64,000 nucleotides of DNA from Nocardioides sp. zg-1308 (GTDB lineage: Bacteria; Actinomycetota; Actinomycetes; Propionibacteriales; Nocardioidaceae). Positions 16,394-25,799 of the stretch are shown here, one piece after another. Position 1 is the stretch's first letter. The number at the start of each line of letters is the position of its first letter. The DNA is taken from positions 434,001 to 498,000 of the forward strand of contig NZ_JABJQY010000004.1 of NCBI RefSeq assembly GCF_013155375.1. The letters run 5' to 3'. Under the pieces are notes generated by a model. The model had not been told where the DNA came from. It saw only the letters and a list, made by a program, of their open reading frames with translations, and did not search any database. The position numbers and the translations under genes are program-made.

Positions 16394-19300
16394 CGCAGGC
16401 TGACCCGCTCGGCACCCTCGGGGACCTGCCACGCCTGCGCCCAGCCGTCGACGGTCAGCGTGGGCAGCTCGGCACCGTCGGCGACCGCGCTCCAGCCGGT
16501 GCCCGCCGGCACGGCGAGCGCGACGGTCGACGGCCCGTCCACCTCGACCGACCGGCCGTCGGGATCGACGGCGATGACCCCCGCGGGGAGCGACGCGGGA
16601 GCGTCCACCGCGGACCCGAGCTCGGCCACGTCGCCCAGGAAGCCGTCGGGGGGCGCAAGCACCAGACCGACGGGGGTCCACGAGAAGGACGCCTCGACGC
16701 TGACCCGCGCCTCACCGGCCGGCAGCGTCGGCTCCTCGCACAGCCGGGCGGTCACCAGTGACGCCTCCACCAGCTGGCGCGCGGACACCCGGACCGCGGT
16801 CTCGTACGTCTCGCCGTGGACGGTGACGTCGGGTCCCGAGCCGCAGCCGAGCTCCTCGGACCGGTCCGCGTCGTACTCGGTCTCCGGGCCGCCGATCACC
16901 TCCACCTCCGACAGCGCCATCGGCACCGCGACCGTGGCGCCGGTGACCGAGTCGACGGAGCCCACGGGCTGGTCGGCGCCGAAGATCACCGACACGGACC
17001 GCGTCCGCACGGGCGGCAGCCGCACCACCCCGTCGTCGCCGATCTCGGCGGCGACCGGGTCGGTGCCCTCGTCGAAGCCGACGACGACGCGGCTGGGCGT
17101 GGAGGCGAGCTCGCGCTCGGCGGTGGTCACCCGCAGGCCGGTGACGCGCGTCGGCCGGTCCCAGGAGAGCGCGAGCGTGGGGGCGGCGTCCTCCGGCGCG
17201 GGCCGCCACGCGGTCGACGGGTCTCCGTCGGCCGCCGCCTGGGCGTCGCCCACGAGGTCGGGGGACGCGACGCTCGACCCGGTCGCGGTGACGGAGGGGC
17301 GTGCCAGCCGGTCGGCGAGCGCGCGCGACTCGGCGCTGTCCGCCGCCCGGAGCCACACCCGTCCGCCGACCTCCACGCTCCCCTCGGACGTGACGACGCG
17401 CGCCAACGAGCCCGAGTCCGGACCGTCGACGCCCACTGCCCGGCTGCACACGGTCTCGCTCGCGGCCGGGTCACCGGCGCCCCCGACGGGGTAGGACGGC
17501 ACGCACGTCGCGAAGCTGGGTGGGCGGGCGGCGAGGACCCAGGTGGCGGTGGCCCCGCCGGCGACGACGAGCTCCTCCTCGACCTCGAGGCCCGGCACCG
17601 ACAGCTCCGCGATCGCGAAGCTGCTGTCGCCCGACGCGGGGCCGGTGACGCCCGTGGCCACGACCCGCAGGCGGTCGGTCCGGCCGACGGCCGCCAACGG
17701 GACCAGGCCGTCGGCGGGGACGTCCACCTCCGTCGACCCGTCGTCGGACTGCAGGACCACCCGGGAGACGAGGTGGGACGCGAAGGCGTTCTGGACGACC
17801 TGGAGCGAGGCGTCGGCCAAGTCGGTGGTCCCGTCGAAGGCGATCTCCCACCACTCCCCCACGACGGTGCCGCGGCGCGACTGCCAGGCGGTGAACCCGT
17901 TGCCGTCGACGGCCGCGGCCGGCACCGCACCGGTGAGGCGCCGGTGCCCGTCGAGGTCGGCCGCCGAGGAGGAGGCGCGCACCTCGTCAGCACCCGACAG
18001 GCCCCGGGAGGCGGTCGGCGTCCGCGCGGCGCCGGCCGGCACCGCGGTCCAGGGCTCATCGGCCCCGACCACGGGGCCGAACGGGTCGGACGCCACCCGC
18101 TGGTCCACGTCGCGCCGTCGCGCGCTGTCGGAGACGGCGTCGCTGGTCCCGTCCGGACCACGCCCCAGGACGAGCGCCTGCTCGGGCTCCAGCCCGGCGT
18201 CGGCCAGGTCGCCGACCACCCCGCTGTCGCCCAGCACGGACACGGGCGCGCCCGCGTGGACGGACCCGTCGGCCGCCTCGTCGAGGGCCCAGATCTCGAT
18301 GGTCCCGCCCGGGTCGTGCACGCCGAGGTCCACGAGGCCGGCCGGCGCCTCGCCGGCTGCCTCCACGACGGCGACGCGCGAGGCCCCCTGCCGCGACAGG
18401 GCGTGGCGGACGAGGCCGACCGGTCGCTCGCGGTCGACGGCCGCCGGGACGTCGTTGCGCAGTAGGACGTAGGAGATGCCGAGGTGGCGCAGGGCGGCGG
18501 CCGTGCCCGGTCCGTCGAGTCCGCGCTCGAGTCGGGCCACGGCGTCGTCGAGGGCGGCGGTGGCCGCTGCCCCGGACAGCGGCACGGTGTCGCGCGCCAC
18601 CCACGGGCGGTCGACGAGCGCCTCCGCCACCACCGGGTCCACTCGCCCGTCCGCCACGGCCGGCAGCACCAGCACGCGTCCCGGAGGAGCGGTCGCGGAC
18701 CACCTCGCCACCTCCGCCCACTGCGCCCGGTCGATGTCCGCGCGCTCGGACGTACGCTCCTGGACCGCGAGCACCGGGCCCGCCACCGACACCAGCCCGA
18801 GGACGGTGAGACCGGCGACGGCCGCGCCGGTGCGACGCGTCCACGGCCCGGCGACCCCGGCCGGCGACCGCGAGCCCAGGTGCTCGACGAGCGGCGACCA
18901 CGCCACCAGGCCGGCGAGCGCGACCCAGACCAGCACTGCGACCCACGGCGCCGGGACGGAGTCGGTGGCCGTCGCCGAGGACGCGGGCACCGGCAGCCAC
19001 GACGGCCATCCGTCGGACGCCATCCCCACCACCGCCGCGACGAGGGACGTCCCCAGCAGCGCGCCGACGAGCACGAGCTCGGTGCCGACCCGCAGGACCA
19101 GCGCGGCGACCGCCACCACTGCGGGCGCGAACGCGAGGAGCACCAGCCACAGCGGCTCGGCGGACGGAAGACCGAGCGTGTCGCCCAGCGCGAGCGCCGA
19201 CGGCGAGGCGACGAGACCCGTCACCTCCACGGCGTGGGCGACCTCCCAGGCGTAGGCCGCGAGCCACCACGCGCTGGACGCGGCCGCGAGGAGCGACCAC

Positions 19301-20004
19301 CGCAGCAGCTGCCGGGCGCCGCCCGCGTGGCGCGACGTCACGGCCGCGGAGACGAGACCGGCGAGCAGCGCCACCAGGCCCCACGGCGGGCTCCCCACCC
19401 CGGCCAGCCCGAGCCAGGCGGCCGACCCGGCCGCGGGCCGCCAGCCCACGTCGCGACCAACGAGCGGGACGAGCACCCACGGGAGGAGGGCGACGACGAG
19501 GCCGTCACCCGGGGCGTGCAGCACCGTGGTCACCAGCAGCGGCCCGCAGGCGTAGAGCGCCGCGGCGACCCACGGGCTCCACGGCTCGTCCACCGTCCCG
19601 TGCCGCCGCTGCGTGCTCGCCCGCCCCGAGCAGGCACGGCCGAGCCGGACCGCCCCGACCACGGCCAGCACGAAGACCAGGACGCACCAGCCGGTGCGAG
19701 CGACGGACGCGGGCGCGCCGACGAGGTCGGCCAGCCAGGACCAGACGGCCAGCGGCAGGTCCCGCAGCCCCTGGGCGGTGGCGTCGCCGAACGTCCCGGA
19801 CACGCTCCAACCGTCCGCCGCGCTGCGCAGCGACGCGGTCGGGGCGGCGGCGACACGGGCGTACGCGCCGGTGACGGCCTGCGCGCCGGAGACTCGTACG
19901 GCCACTGCAGCGGCGAGGACGGCGACGACGAGGGTGCGGACACCGGCGACCGTCAACGCTCCTCCTCCCCTCCGGGCGGGCGAACCCGGCTCCACGGTGG
20001 TCAT
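16225..20004 (-). CDS. AftD-family paralogue 2, conserved loops missing
   Basis: A membrane protein of about 1259 residues with the AftD layout: about ten N-terminal spans, two discoidin-like domains (VRASSSAADLDGHRR near 680; VTATGSSVASPD near 950) and a C-terminal span. It lacks the D-T-K-x-D-L stretch, the QNQ-GYLFPMGP loop, GAYSPPFLDFIE and LAPLRN-HK found in copies 1 and 3. It is therefore probably inactive as a glycosyltransferase or has a new role. The LRHLGISYVLLRND motif of the family is kept. The reading frame is intact, so it is not a decayed gene. The ATG overlaps the stop of copy 3 (ATGA), so the two are made together. Confidence 0.8.
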   Translation of the reverse strand: MTTVEPGSPARRGGGALTVAGVRTLVVAVLAAAVAVRVSGAQAVTGAYARVAAAPTASLRSAADGWSVSGTFGDATAQGLRDLPLAVWSWLADLVGAPASVARTGWCVLVFVLAVVGAVRLGRACSGRASTQRRHGTVDEPWSPWVAAALYACGPLLVTTVLHAPGDGLVVALLPWVLVPLVGRDVGWRPAAGSAAWLGLAGVGSPPWGLVALLAGLVSAAVTSRHAGGARQLLRWSLLAAASSAWWLAAYAWEVAHAVEVTGLVASPSALALGDTLGLPSAEPLWLVLLAFAPAVVAVAALVLRVGTELVLVGALLGTSLVAAVVGMASDGWPSWLPVPASSATATDSVPAPWVAVLVWVALAGLVAWSPLVEHLGSRSPAGVAGPWTRRTGAAVAGLTVLGLVSVAGPVLAVQERTSERADIDRAQWAEVARWSATAPPGRVLVLPAVADGRVDPVVAEALVDRPWVARDTVPLSGAAATAALDDAVARLERGLDGPGTAAALRHLGISYVLLRNDVPAAVDRERPVGLVRHALSRQGASRVAVVEAAGEAPAGLVDLGVHDPGGTIEIWALDEAADGSVHAGAPVSVLGDSGVVGDLADAGLEPEQALVLGRGPDGTSDAVSDSARRRDVDQRVASDPFGPVVGADEPWTAVPAGAARTPTASRGLSGADEVRASSSAADLDGHRRLTGAVPAAAVDGNGFTAWQSRRGTVVGEWWEIAFDGTTDLADASLQVVQNAFASHLVSRVVLQSDDGSTEVDVPADGLVPLAAVGRTDRLRVVATGVTGPASGDSSFAIAELSVPGLEVEEELVVAGGATATWVLAARPPSFATCVPSYPVGGAGDPAASETVCSRAVGVDGPDSGSLARVVTSEGSVEVGGRVWLRAADSAESRALADRLARPSVTATGSSVASPDLVGDAQAAADGDPSTAWRPAPEDAAPTLALSWDRPTRVTGLRVTTAERELASTPSRVVVGFDEGTDPVAAEIGDDGVVRLPPVRTRSVSVIFGADQPVGSVDSVTGATVAVPMALSEVEVIGGPETEYDADRSEELGCGSGPDVTVHGETYETAVRVSARQLVEASLVTARLCEEPTLPAGEARVSVEASFSWTPVGLVLAPPDGFLGDVAELGSAVDAPASLPAGVIAVDPDGRSVEVDGPSTVALAVPAGTGWSAVADGAELPTLTVDGWAQAWQVPEGAERVSLRYSSVEVLRVAAGAGAFGWLLVLAVALGLRPRRRRPSPAAPDQRRDQAMVGRSTHA

Positions 20005-23000
20005 GGACGCACGAGCACGCGGCCGCAGACGACGCCCACGACCAGCGCCACGACGACGTCGGACCCTACCGGGGGCACGACCACCTCGGAGGCGGACACG
20101 GCCATGAGCCCGGCGAACGCCAGCGCGGCGGCGCAGGCGGCGGAGACCAGGTGCAGCGGGTGGTGCCGCGTGGCCCACGCGACCAGCGCTCCCACCGCGA
20201 GGGGCAACGAGACGATGCCGACCACGAGGACGGCGGGGAGCTGGACCAGCTGCCACCCGCGGGACGACCGACGCGCGGGCCCGCCGGGGTCGCCGGCCTC
20301 CTCGTCCGCCGCAGGCGCCGGTGCCCGGCCGACGCGGCGGACGAGCAGGAACCCCGAGAGCAGGAGCAGCAGGCCGACCAGGACGAGGCCGCCGACGAGC
20401 GACACCCGGAACGGCACCTGCGGGCCGTAGTCGAGCTCGACCACCCCTGTCGCCCCGGCCGGGAGGACGAAGCCCTGCCGCCACCCGTCCAGGACCACCG
20501 GGCGCAGCTCGACGCCGTCGAGGCTGGCCGTCCAGCCGCGGTTGTGGCTCTCGGTGACGGCGAGCACGGACTCGGCGCCGGCCGACACCTCGACCTCACG
20601 GTGCGTCGCCGACCACGCCAGGACGGACGGGCGCGTGCTGGCGGCCGCCGCCGGCGGCGGGGACGGCGCCAGCACCAGGGTGGTCGTGGCGAGTCCCGGG
20701 GGGTTCACCACCCGCACCCGGTGCTCGCCGGCCGACAGCGAGACCGACCGCTTCCCGCAGGGGACCACCGCCAGGTCGCCGCCCGAGCGCACGTCGCGCA
20801 GCGTGCCGGTGACCCGCGTCTGCACGACTCGCCCACCCACCTCGATGGTGGGACCGAAGCCGCAGGCGGCACCGGTGGGCGTCGCCGGGTCCGGCTCGTG
20901 GCGCAGGTCCTCGATGCCGGCGACCTCGACCTCGGCCACGCCGACGCCCTCCAGCCCGGCCTCGCCGAAGGCGGTGACCCGCAGCTGCTTGGTCCGCACC
21001 GGGCGCATCTCCCCCGCGTCCGGGCCGGCGGTCGCGACGAGCTGGGGCTCGCCCGTCCCCGGACCACCGTCCACGAGGAACGCCTCGGGCAGGGCGCCCG
21101 GCTGCCCGGGCGAGGACGTCACCACGACCCTGGTCACCTTGCGTCGGGGGCCCCATGCCAGCTGGAGGGCCGGCGCAGGATCGCCCGGTGACGACGTCCA
21201 GCCCGTCTCGGGGCGCCCGTCGACGGCCCCGGCCGCCGTGACCGCGGGGTCGCCCGCGTAGGTGCTGCTCGCCGTCACGCCGACCTGCCGGTCCGACAGC
21301 GGTGCGAAGAGGCGGTCGAGCTCGGGACCGTGGGTGGCGACGACGCGTCCCTTGAGGCGCCACTCGCCGCTCTCCGCGACCGTGATGGTGCGGTCGAACC
21401 CCGCCGTCTCCGACGTCTCGACCTGGCGGGACAGCTCGCAGCCGACGTAGGCGTCGTCGCCGTCGACGGCGCATGCCCGTCGCGGCGCCTCGCTCGTGAG
21501 GAACACCGAGGTCGCCGACGAGACCGCCCCGGGCACCACCAGCGAGCGGGTGACGTCGTGGTCGGCGATGCGCACGTCGGCGAGCCGCACCTGGCCGCGT
21601 CCGGCCGCCGCACCGAGCACCGTGACGCGCATCCGCGACGCCGCGTCGTCGTCGACGTCGACGAGCGGCGCCGTGCCGTCGGCCTGCACGTCCGCCACCA
21701 CGGACCGGTCCTCGGTGGTGATCCGCACCGACGTCACCCGCGCCCCGGCGAACGTGTCGAACGACACGGACACCTGGCGCACGGGCGTCGGCCGGTCGAA
21801 GCGGGCCTCGATCCACTGGCCCTGCGGTGCGGACAGGGGCGCGCTCGCCCACGAGGTCCAGATCGACCGGTCGAAGGCGGCGTAGGGGCTCAGCTCGGGC
21901 CGCACCGGACCGAGCACGTCGGCGTAGCCCGCGGAGCTCGACGCCACGATCTCCGCCGCACCGTCGTACGCCGCCGTCGTCCGGTCCGCGGGCATGGCGC
22001 CGTCGCTGTGGTCGTGGGCGAGCCGGGTGACGCGGTAGGCCTCGGACGGGGTCATCACCGCCGACCGCGCGTCGTGCACGCGCCCGAAGCTGCGCTCGAC
22101 GCGTCGCAGGTCGTCGGTGACGATGTCCGCCTGCTCGCCGTCGGCGGCCAGCACGGTCGCCTCGTCGTCCGGCACGAGGCCCGCAGCGCGCAGCTCCGGC
22201 ACGACCTCCGGCCCGCCGTCGACCACCGACCGGTCCGCCCAGTCCTGGACCTCGACGCGGGGCTCGTCGTCGTGCGCGAGCTCGTAGACCTCGACGGCGG
22301 GCAGACCACGCGACGTGCTGCCGAAGGCGCCGGCCACCCGGGCCCCCGGCACGTGCCCCAGGGCGGCGCGCACCACCTCGGGCTCGGGTGCGTCGGTCGC
22401 GTCCGGGTCCAGGTCGTTGCGCACGATGACGTGGGTCGCGCCGAGCGCCTGCAGGGCTGCGGCGAGCCGCCGCTGCGGTCGCGGCTCGGCGACCGACTGC
22501 TCCACGGTGTCCAACAGCCGCAGGGTGCCCGCAGGGGCCACGGTGACCTGGGCGCGCGCCATCCACGGCGACGGGTCGAGGACCTGGACCGGCTCGTCGA
22601 TGGTGCGGCCCCACGTCTGCACGGCGAAGCCGGCCCCCGGGAGCACGATGGCCCGGGTCGGGCCCGGCCGGTCGCCCAGGTAGGCGACGGCGTCGCGCCA
22701 GCTGTCGGGGACGTCCTCGAAGCCGCCCTCGGTCCGCAGCGACCCCGCGGCCGCGGGGCCGGCGGCGGCCACGACGAGGAGACCGGTGACCGCCACAGCG
22801 ATGGTCCGCACCGGCAGGACGGTCGAACCGGCCGTGCGTCGCCACGTGGCCGGCACGGCGCTCGTGACGAACGCCCCCACGCCGAGCGCGAGCGGCAGCC
22901 TCACCACGGGGTCGAACTTGTGGATGTTGCGCAGCGGCGCCAGGGAGGTGTCGAGAGCCTGCAGCCACGCCTCGGAGAAGACCGAACCGGCCCAGCCGCC

Positions 23001-24044
23001 GCTCCCGGCGGTCAGCACGGCGAGGCCGACCAGCACCGACACCGCGAGCACCCGCCGCTCCCACAGGCCCGCCTGCAGCAGGCCGAGGAGTCCGATGGCC
23101 GCGACCAGGACCGTCGGGACCATCAGCAGCGTCGAGGACGCCAGCTCGTAGCCACCGGCCCAGCCGATGTTGCCCCCGCCGGGGAAGAGCGCCACCCAGT
23201 GGCTGGTCCCGCGCAGCGACGACAGCCACCCGGTGTCCCCGGCCGTGGTCTCGGCCGACTCGATGAAGTCCAGGAACGGCGGGGAGTAGGCGCCCATCAG
23301 GAGGAGCGGGACGACCCACCACAGCGTCGCGACGCCGACCAGCGCGCCCCACCCGACCAGGTCGGTGAGGCGACGGCGCACCGACCGGCCGGAGGCGAGG
23401 GCCAGGAGCAGCGCCGGGAGGACCAGGCACGCCACCACGAGGGTGGCGTTCTGCCCGCCCATCAGGGGCACGGTGGACGCCGACAGCACGAATGCCACCC
23501 AGCCGCGCAGCCGTCCTCGGAGGAAGAGCACGAGTGGGAGCACCGTCCAGGGCAGCACCGCCGCCGGCAGCGTCTCGCCGCTGAGCCCGCCCACGGTCGT
23601 CAGGACGCGCGGGGCGAGCATGTAGGTGAGCCCTGCCAGGATCGCGCCCGCGCGTCCGATGCCGGGCCAGGAGGCCGCGAGCCGACGGGCCCCCTCGTAG
23701 GCCAGCAGCATGACGAGCGCGGACCACAGCCGCTGCCAGATCCACATCGGGACCCCGAGCAGCTCCCCGGCGAGGAAGGCCGGCCCCATCGGGAACAGGT
23801 AGCCGGACGCCTGGTTCTGCAGGCCGCCCAGGGCCCAGTCGCCGTTCCACAGGCTGGAGCTGCGCGCCAGCAGGTCGGCGGGGTCGAGCTGCAGGTCGAG
23901 CTTGGTGTCGAAGGTGATGCGTCCGGTCTGCTGGAAGAGGTTCAGCACGACGACGGAGACGACGACGAGCACGTGCACGCCGAGCAGCCACGGGTCCGAC
24001 CGAGAGGGACGCCGGCGGACCGGGGCGGTGGAGCCGTCGGTCAC
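20001..24044 (-). CDS. aftD: AftD-family arabinofuranosyltransferase-like giant membrane protein 3
   Basis: A full-length AftD-type GT-C protein of 1347 residues. GRITFDTKLDLQ (D46) follows the first span, and QNQ-GYLFPMGP is at 76-88. GAYSPPFLDFIESAET and LAPLRNIHKFDPVVRLP match copy 1. The ALGATHVIVRNDLDPD motif precedes two discoidin-like domains (IVASSSAGYADV near 690; VTASSTYAGDP near 930). Several C-terminal spans close the protein. The GTG start at 24044 has GGAAGG 8 nt upstream. It leads a two-gene unit with copy 2. The reaction is inferred as pentose transfer from a polyprenyl-phosphate donor outside the membrane. Confidence 0.85.
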   Translation of the reverse strand: MTDGSTAPVRRRPSRSDPWLLGVHVLVVVSVVVLNLFQQTGRITFDTKLDLQLDPADLLARSSSLWNGDWALGGLQNQASGYLFPMGPAFLAGELLGVPMWIWQRLWSALVMLLAYEGARRLAASWPGIGRAGAILAGLTYMLAPRVLTTVGGLSGETLPAAVLPWTVLPLVLFLRGRLRGWVAFVLSASTVPLMGGQNATLVVACLVLPALLLALASGRSVRRRLTDLVGWGALVGVATLWWVVPLLLMGAYSPPFLDFIESAETTAGDTGWLSSLRGTSHWVALFPGGGNIGWAGGYELASSTLLMVPTVLVAAIGLLGLLQAGLWERRVLAVSVLVGLAVLTAGSGGWAGSVFSEAWLQALDTSLAPLRNIHKFDPVVRLPLALGVGAFVTSAVPATWRRTAGSTVLPVRTIAVAVTGLLVVAAAGPAAAGSLRTEGGFEDVPDSWRDAVAYLGDRPGPTRAIVLPGAGFAVQTWGRTIDEPVQVLDPSPWMARAQVTVAPAGTLRLLDTVEQSVAEPRPQRRLAAALQALGATHVIVRNDLDPDATDAPEPEVVRAALGHVPGARVAGAFGSTSRGLPAVEVYELAHDDEPRVEVQDWADRSVVDGGPEVVPELRAAGLVPDDEATVLAADGEQADIVTDDLRRVERSFGRVHDARSAVMTPSEAYRVTRLAHDHSDGAMPADRTTAAYDGAAEIVASSSAGYADVLGPVRPELSPYAAFDRSIWTSWASAPLSAPQGQWIEARFDRPTPVRQVSVSFDTFAGARVTSVRITTEDRSVVADVQADGTAPLVDVDDDAASRMRVTVLGAAAGRGQVRLADVRIADHDVTRSLVVPGAVSSATSVFLTSEAPRRACAVDGDDAYVGCELSRQVETSETAGFDRTITVAESGEWRLKGRVVATHGPELDRLFAPLSDRQVGVTASSTYAGDPAVTAAGAVDGRPETGWTSSPGDPAPALQLAWGPRRKVTRVVVTSSPGQPGALPEAFLVDGGPGTGEPQLVATAGPDAGEMRPVRTKQLRVTAFGEAGLEGVGVAEVEVAGIEDLRHEPDPATPTGAACGFGPTIEVGGRVVQTRVTGTLRDVRSGGDLAVVPCGKRSVSLSAGEHRVRVVNPPGLATTTLVLAPSPPPAAAASTRPSVLAWSATHREVEVSAGAESVLAVTESHNRGWTASLDGVELRPVVLDGWRQGFVLPAGATGVVELDYGPQVPFRVSLVGGLVLVGLLLLLSGFLLVRRVGRAPAPAADEEAGDPGGPARRSSRGWQLVQLPAVLVVGIVSLPLAVGALVAWATRHHPLHLVSAACAAALAFAGLMAVSASEVVVPPVGSDVVVALVVGVVCGRVLVRP

Positions 24045-24087
24045 TGCGGCTGCCTTCCGTGTCGATCCGCTCGGGCGGCGGTGAGTC

Positions 24088-24093
24088 TATATT
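24088..24093 (+). promoter_or_regulatory. -10 box TATATT
   Basis: A strong AT-rich hexamer in the 101-bp gap between divergent genes. It would start the methyltransferase message about 45 nt before its ATG, so this gene has a leader and a Shine-Dalgarno site. Confidence 0.55.
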
Positions 24094-24145
24094 CTGCGTC
24101 GGTACTCCGGACCAGCCGCGCCGATCCACGCCCGAGGGACTTCAC

Positions 24146-24865
24146 ATGACTGCTTGCCAGCCCGCCGGGTTCGAGGCGACCTGGGACGTCGCCTCGGCGA
24201 TCCCCGGGTGGCTCACCGAGGACCAGGCGCGGCTGCTCTTCGACACCGCGCAGGAGCTGCCGGAGCGTCCGCTGATCGTCGAGATCGGCAGCCACCAGGG
24301 CAAGTCGACGGTCGTCCTGGCCACCGCGGCCCGCGCGCTGCAGGGCCGGGTCGTGGCCGTCGACCCCTTCGTCGAGGGCCGCTTGTTCGGCGGCGTGACC
24401 ACCCGGACGAAGTTCGAGCGCAACGTGGCGGAGACCGGCCTGGCGGACACGGTCGAGCTGGTGGCCGACTACAGCACGCGGGCGCGACCCGGCTGGACGC
24501 GCGGCATCGACTACCTCTACATCGACGGCAAGCACGACTACTGGACGCTGACCGACGACCTCAAGTGGGCGGCGCACCTCCCGGTGGGGGCCCCGATCCT
24601 CGTCCACGACTGCTACTCCTCCATCGGTGTCACCCTCGGCGTGCTGGCCCACGTGCTGCCCTCGCGCCGTCTCCGCTACGAGCGTCGCGCCGGGTCGATG
24701 GCGCTGTTCCGGGTCGGCGCCCCGTCGGCGGCCGACCGGTGGCGCATCCTGCAGGAGGTGCCGTGGTGGCTGCGCAACGTCGCCGTCAAGGTCCTCCTCC
24801 GGCTGCGGCTGCGACCGCTGGCCCGCCGGCTGTTCGGCCACGAGAGCCCCTACGACCCCTACTGA
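24146..24865 (+). CDS. class I methyltransferase, Methyltransf_24 / CmcI-like
   Basis: A protein of about 239 residues with the SAM motif LIVEIGSHQGKSTVVLA, then VVAVDPF and IDYLYIDGKHDYWTLTDDL, a pattern typical of Methyltransf_24 sugar or natural-product O-methyltransferases. The Asp and His in that last motif are likely metal or catalytic residues. GAGGGA lies about 10 nt before the ATG. Its last 7 bp overlap the end of the convergent methyltransferase. It is divergent from the AftD 3-AftD 2 pair. Confidence 0.82.
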   Translation: MTACQPAGFEATWDVASAIPGWLTEDQARLLFDTAQELPERPLIVEIGSHQGKSTVVLATAARALQGRVVAVDPFVEGRLFGGVTTRTKFERNVAETGLADTVELVADYSTRARPGWTRGIDYLYIDGKHDYWTLTDDLKWAAHLPVGAPILVHDCYSSIGVTLGVLAHVLPSRRLRYERRAGSMALFRVGAPSAADRWRILQEVPWWLRNVAVKVLLRLRLRPLARRLFGHESPYDPY

Positions 24866-25731
24866 GTCTCCTGCTGAGCACCTCCGGCCGCCGCGTCGAG
24901 CCGGTAGATGCGCCGCTCGAGGACGGCGTCGTCGGCGCGCTGGTGCTCGGGCTTGACCACCTGGTTGAACGGGATCCGTACGTCGCGCCGCCGGCGGCGG
25001 GTCGGCAACGTCCACGCCGCCGTCAGCGCCTGGACGGCGCCCGCCTCCCAGCCGCGCTGGTGACCGGGCGCGCGCAGGGCCGCGGCGAAGAAGTCGGGAT
25101 CGAGCCGTCCCTCGGTCCGCAGCCGGACGGCGCCCGACCAGTGGTACTGGATGACGCGGTGCTCGAAGTGCCGGTTGAGGACGCTGTCGAGGTCGTCGCG
25201 GACGCCGGCGCGCTCGATGTAGGCGTGGATCTCGGCGTCGAAGTACGGCGCCTGCTTGGCGGTGAGCACGAGCGTCGGCGCGTCCCCCGCGGAGCTGCCC
25301 TCGGAGCTGCCCTCGGCGCCCCCATCCTCCAGCCGGCACCACCACACGTGGCTGGGGAAGTCGACGATCTTGGCGCTGGCCGCCTCCGGCACCTCGATGT
25401 AGCCGGCCCGGGCCACCCGGCTCAGCTCACGGGCCACCGCTGCCGGGTCGGGGACGTGCTCGAGCAGGTTGGAGCAGATGGCGTAGTCGAAGGCGCCGTC
25501 GCGGAACGGCATGTCGGCCGCGTCGGCGTCGAAGAGGGGGCGCGAGACGCGTGCAGCGGCGCGGCCGGACCGCTGGGCGGCGAACTCGGCCCCGGTGTAG
25601 CGGTCGAGCAGCACGTCGGCGCGCCACGAGGGCTTGTCACCGCTGCCGACGTCGAGGACGAGGGCGTCGTCGGGCACCGGCACCGCGATGCGTCGCTGGT
25701 GGAAGACCCGCAGGGCCGTCAGGGCGGACAT
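24859..25731 (-). CDS. SAM-dependent methyltransferase (Rv0224c-like)
   Basis: A protein of 290 residues. LVLDVGSGDKPSWRADVLLD is motif I, followed by ADMPFRDGAFDYAICSNLLE and a Trp-rich PSHVWWCRLEDG region. In mycobacteria a comparable methyltransferase (Rv0224c) lies divergent from a GT4 glycosyltransferase (Rv0225), exactly as here. An EGSSEGSSAG stretch coded by a short DNA repeat (about 25287-25315) looks like a recent in-frame insertion. A CATACT box ends 8 nt before the ATG. Confidence 0.82.
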   Translation of the reverse strand: MSALTALRVFHQRRIAVPVPDDALVLDVGSGDKPSWRADVLLDRYTGAEFAAQRSGRAAARVSRPLFDADAADMPFRDGAFDYAICSNLLEHVPDPAAVARELSRVARAGYIEVPEAASAKIVDFPSHVWWCRLEDGGAEGSSEGSSAGDAPTLVLTAKQAPYFDAEIHAYIERAGVRDDLDSVLNRHFEHRVIQYHWSGAVRLRTEGRLDPDFFAAALRAPGHQRGWEAGAVQALTAAWTLPTRRRRRDVRIPFNQVVKPEHQRADDAVLERRIYRLDAAAGGAQQETQ

Positions 25732-25739
25732 GGTCCGGG

Positions 25740-25745
25740 AGTATG
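25740..25745 (-). promoter_or_regulatory. -10 box CATACT, probable leaderless start
   Basis: On the minus strand CATACT ends 8 nt before the ATG at 25731. It lies back to back with the box at 25787. Confidence 0.45.
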
Positions 25746-25786
25746 GCAGGTTCGCCGGAGCAGTCCCGTGGAAGTGAACTGACGGG

Positions 25787-25792
25787 TAACCT
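25787..25792 (+). promoter_or_regulatory. -10 box TAACCT, leaderless start
   Basis: TAACCT ends 7 nt before the ATG at 25800. Confidence 0.55.
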
Positions 25793-25799
25793 TCGCCGC

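Noticed and set aside
20005..20484. Upstream extension of AftD copy 2 into copy 3
   Set aside because: It reads copy 3 in another frame. ATG 20004 with the ATGA overlap is the natural start.
24859..24865. Frameshift at the join of two methyltransferase genes
   Set aside because: The genes are convergent and simply share 7 bp at their ends. Both proteins are complete.
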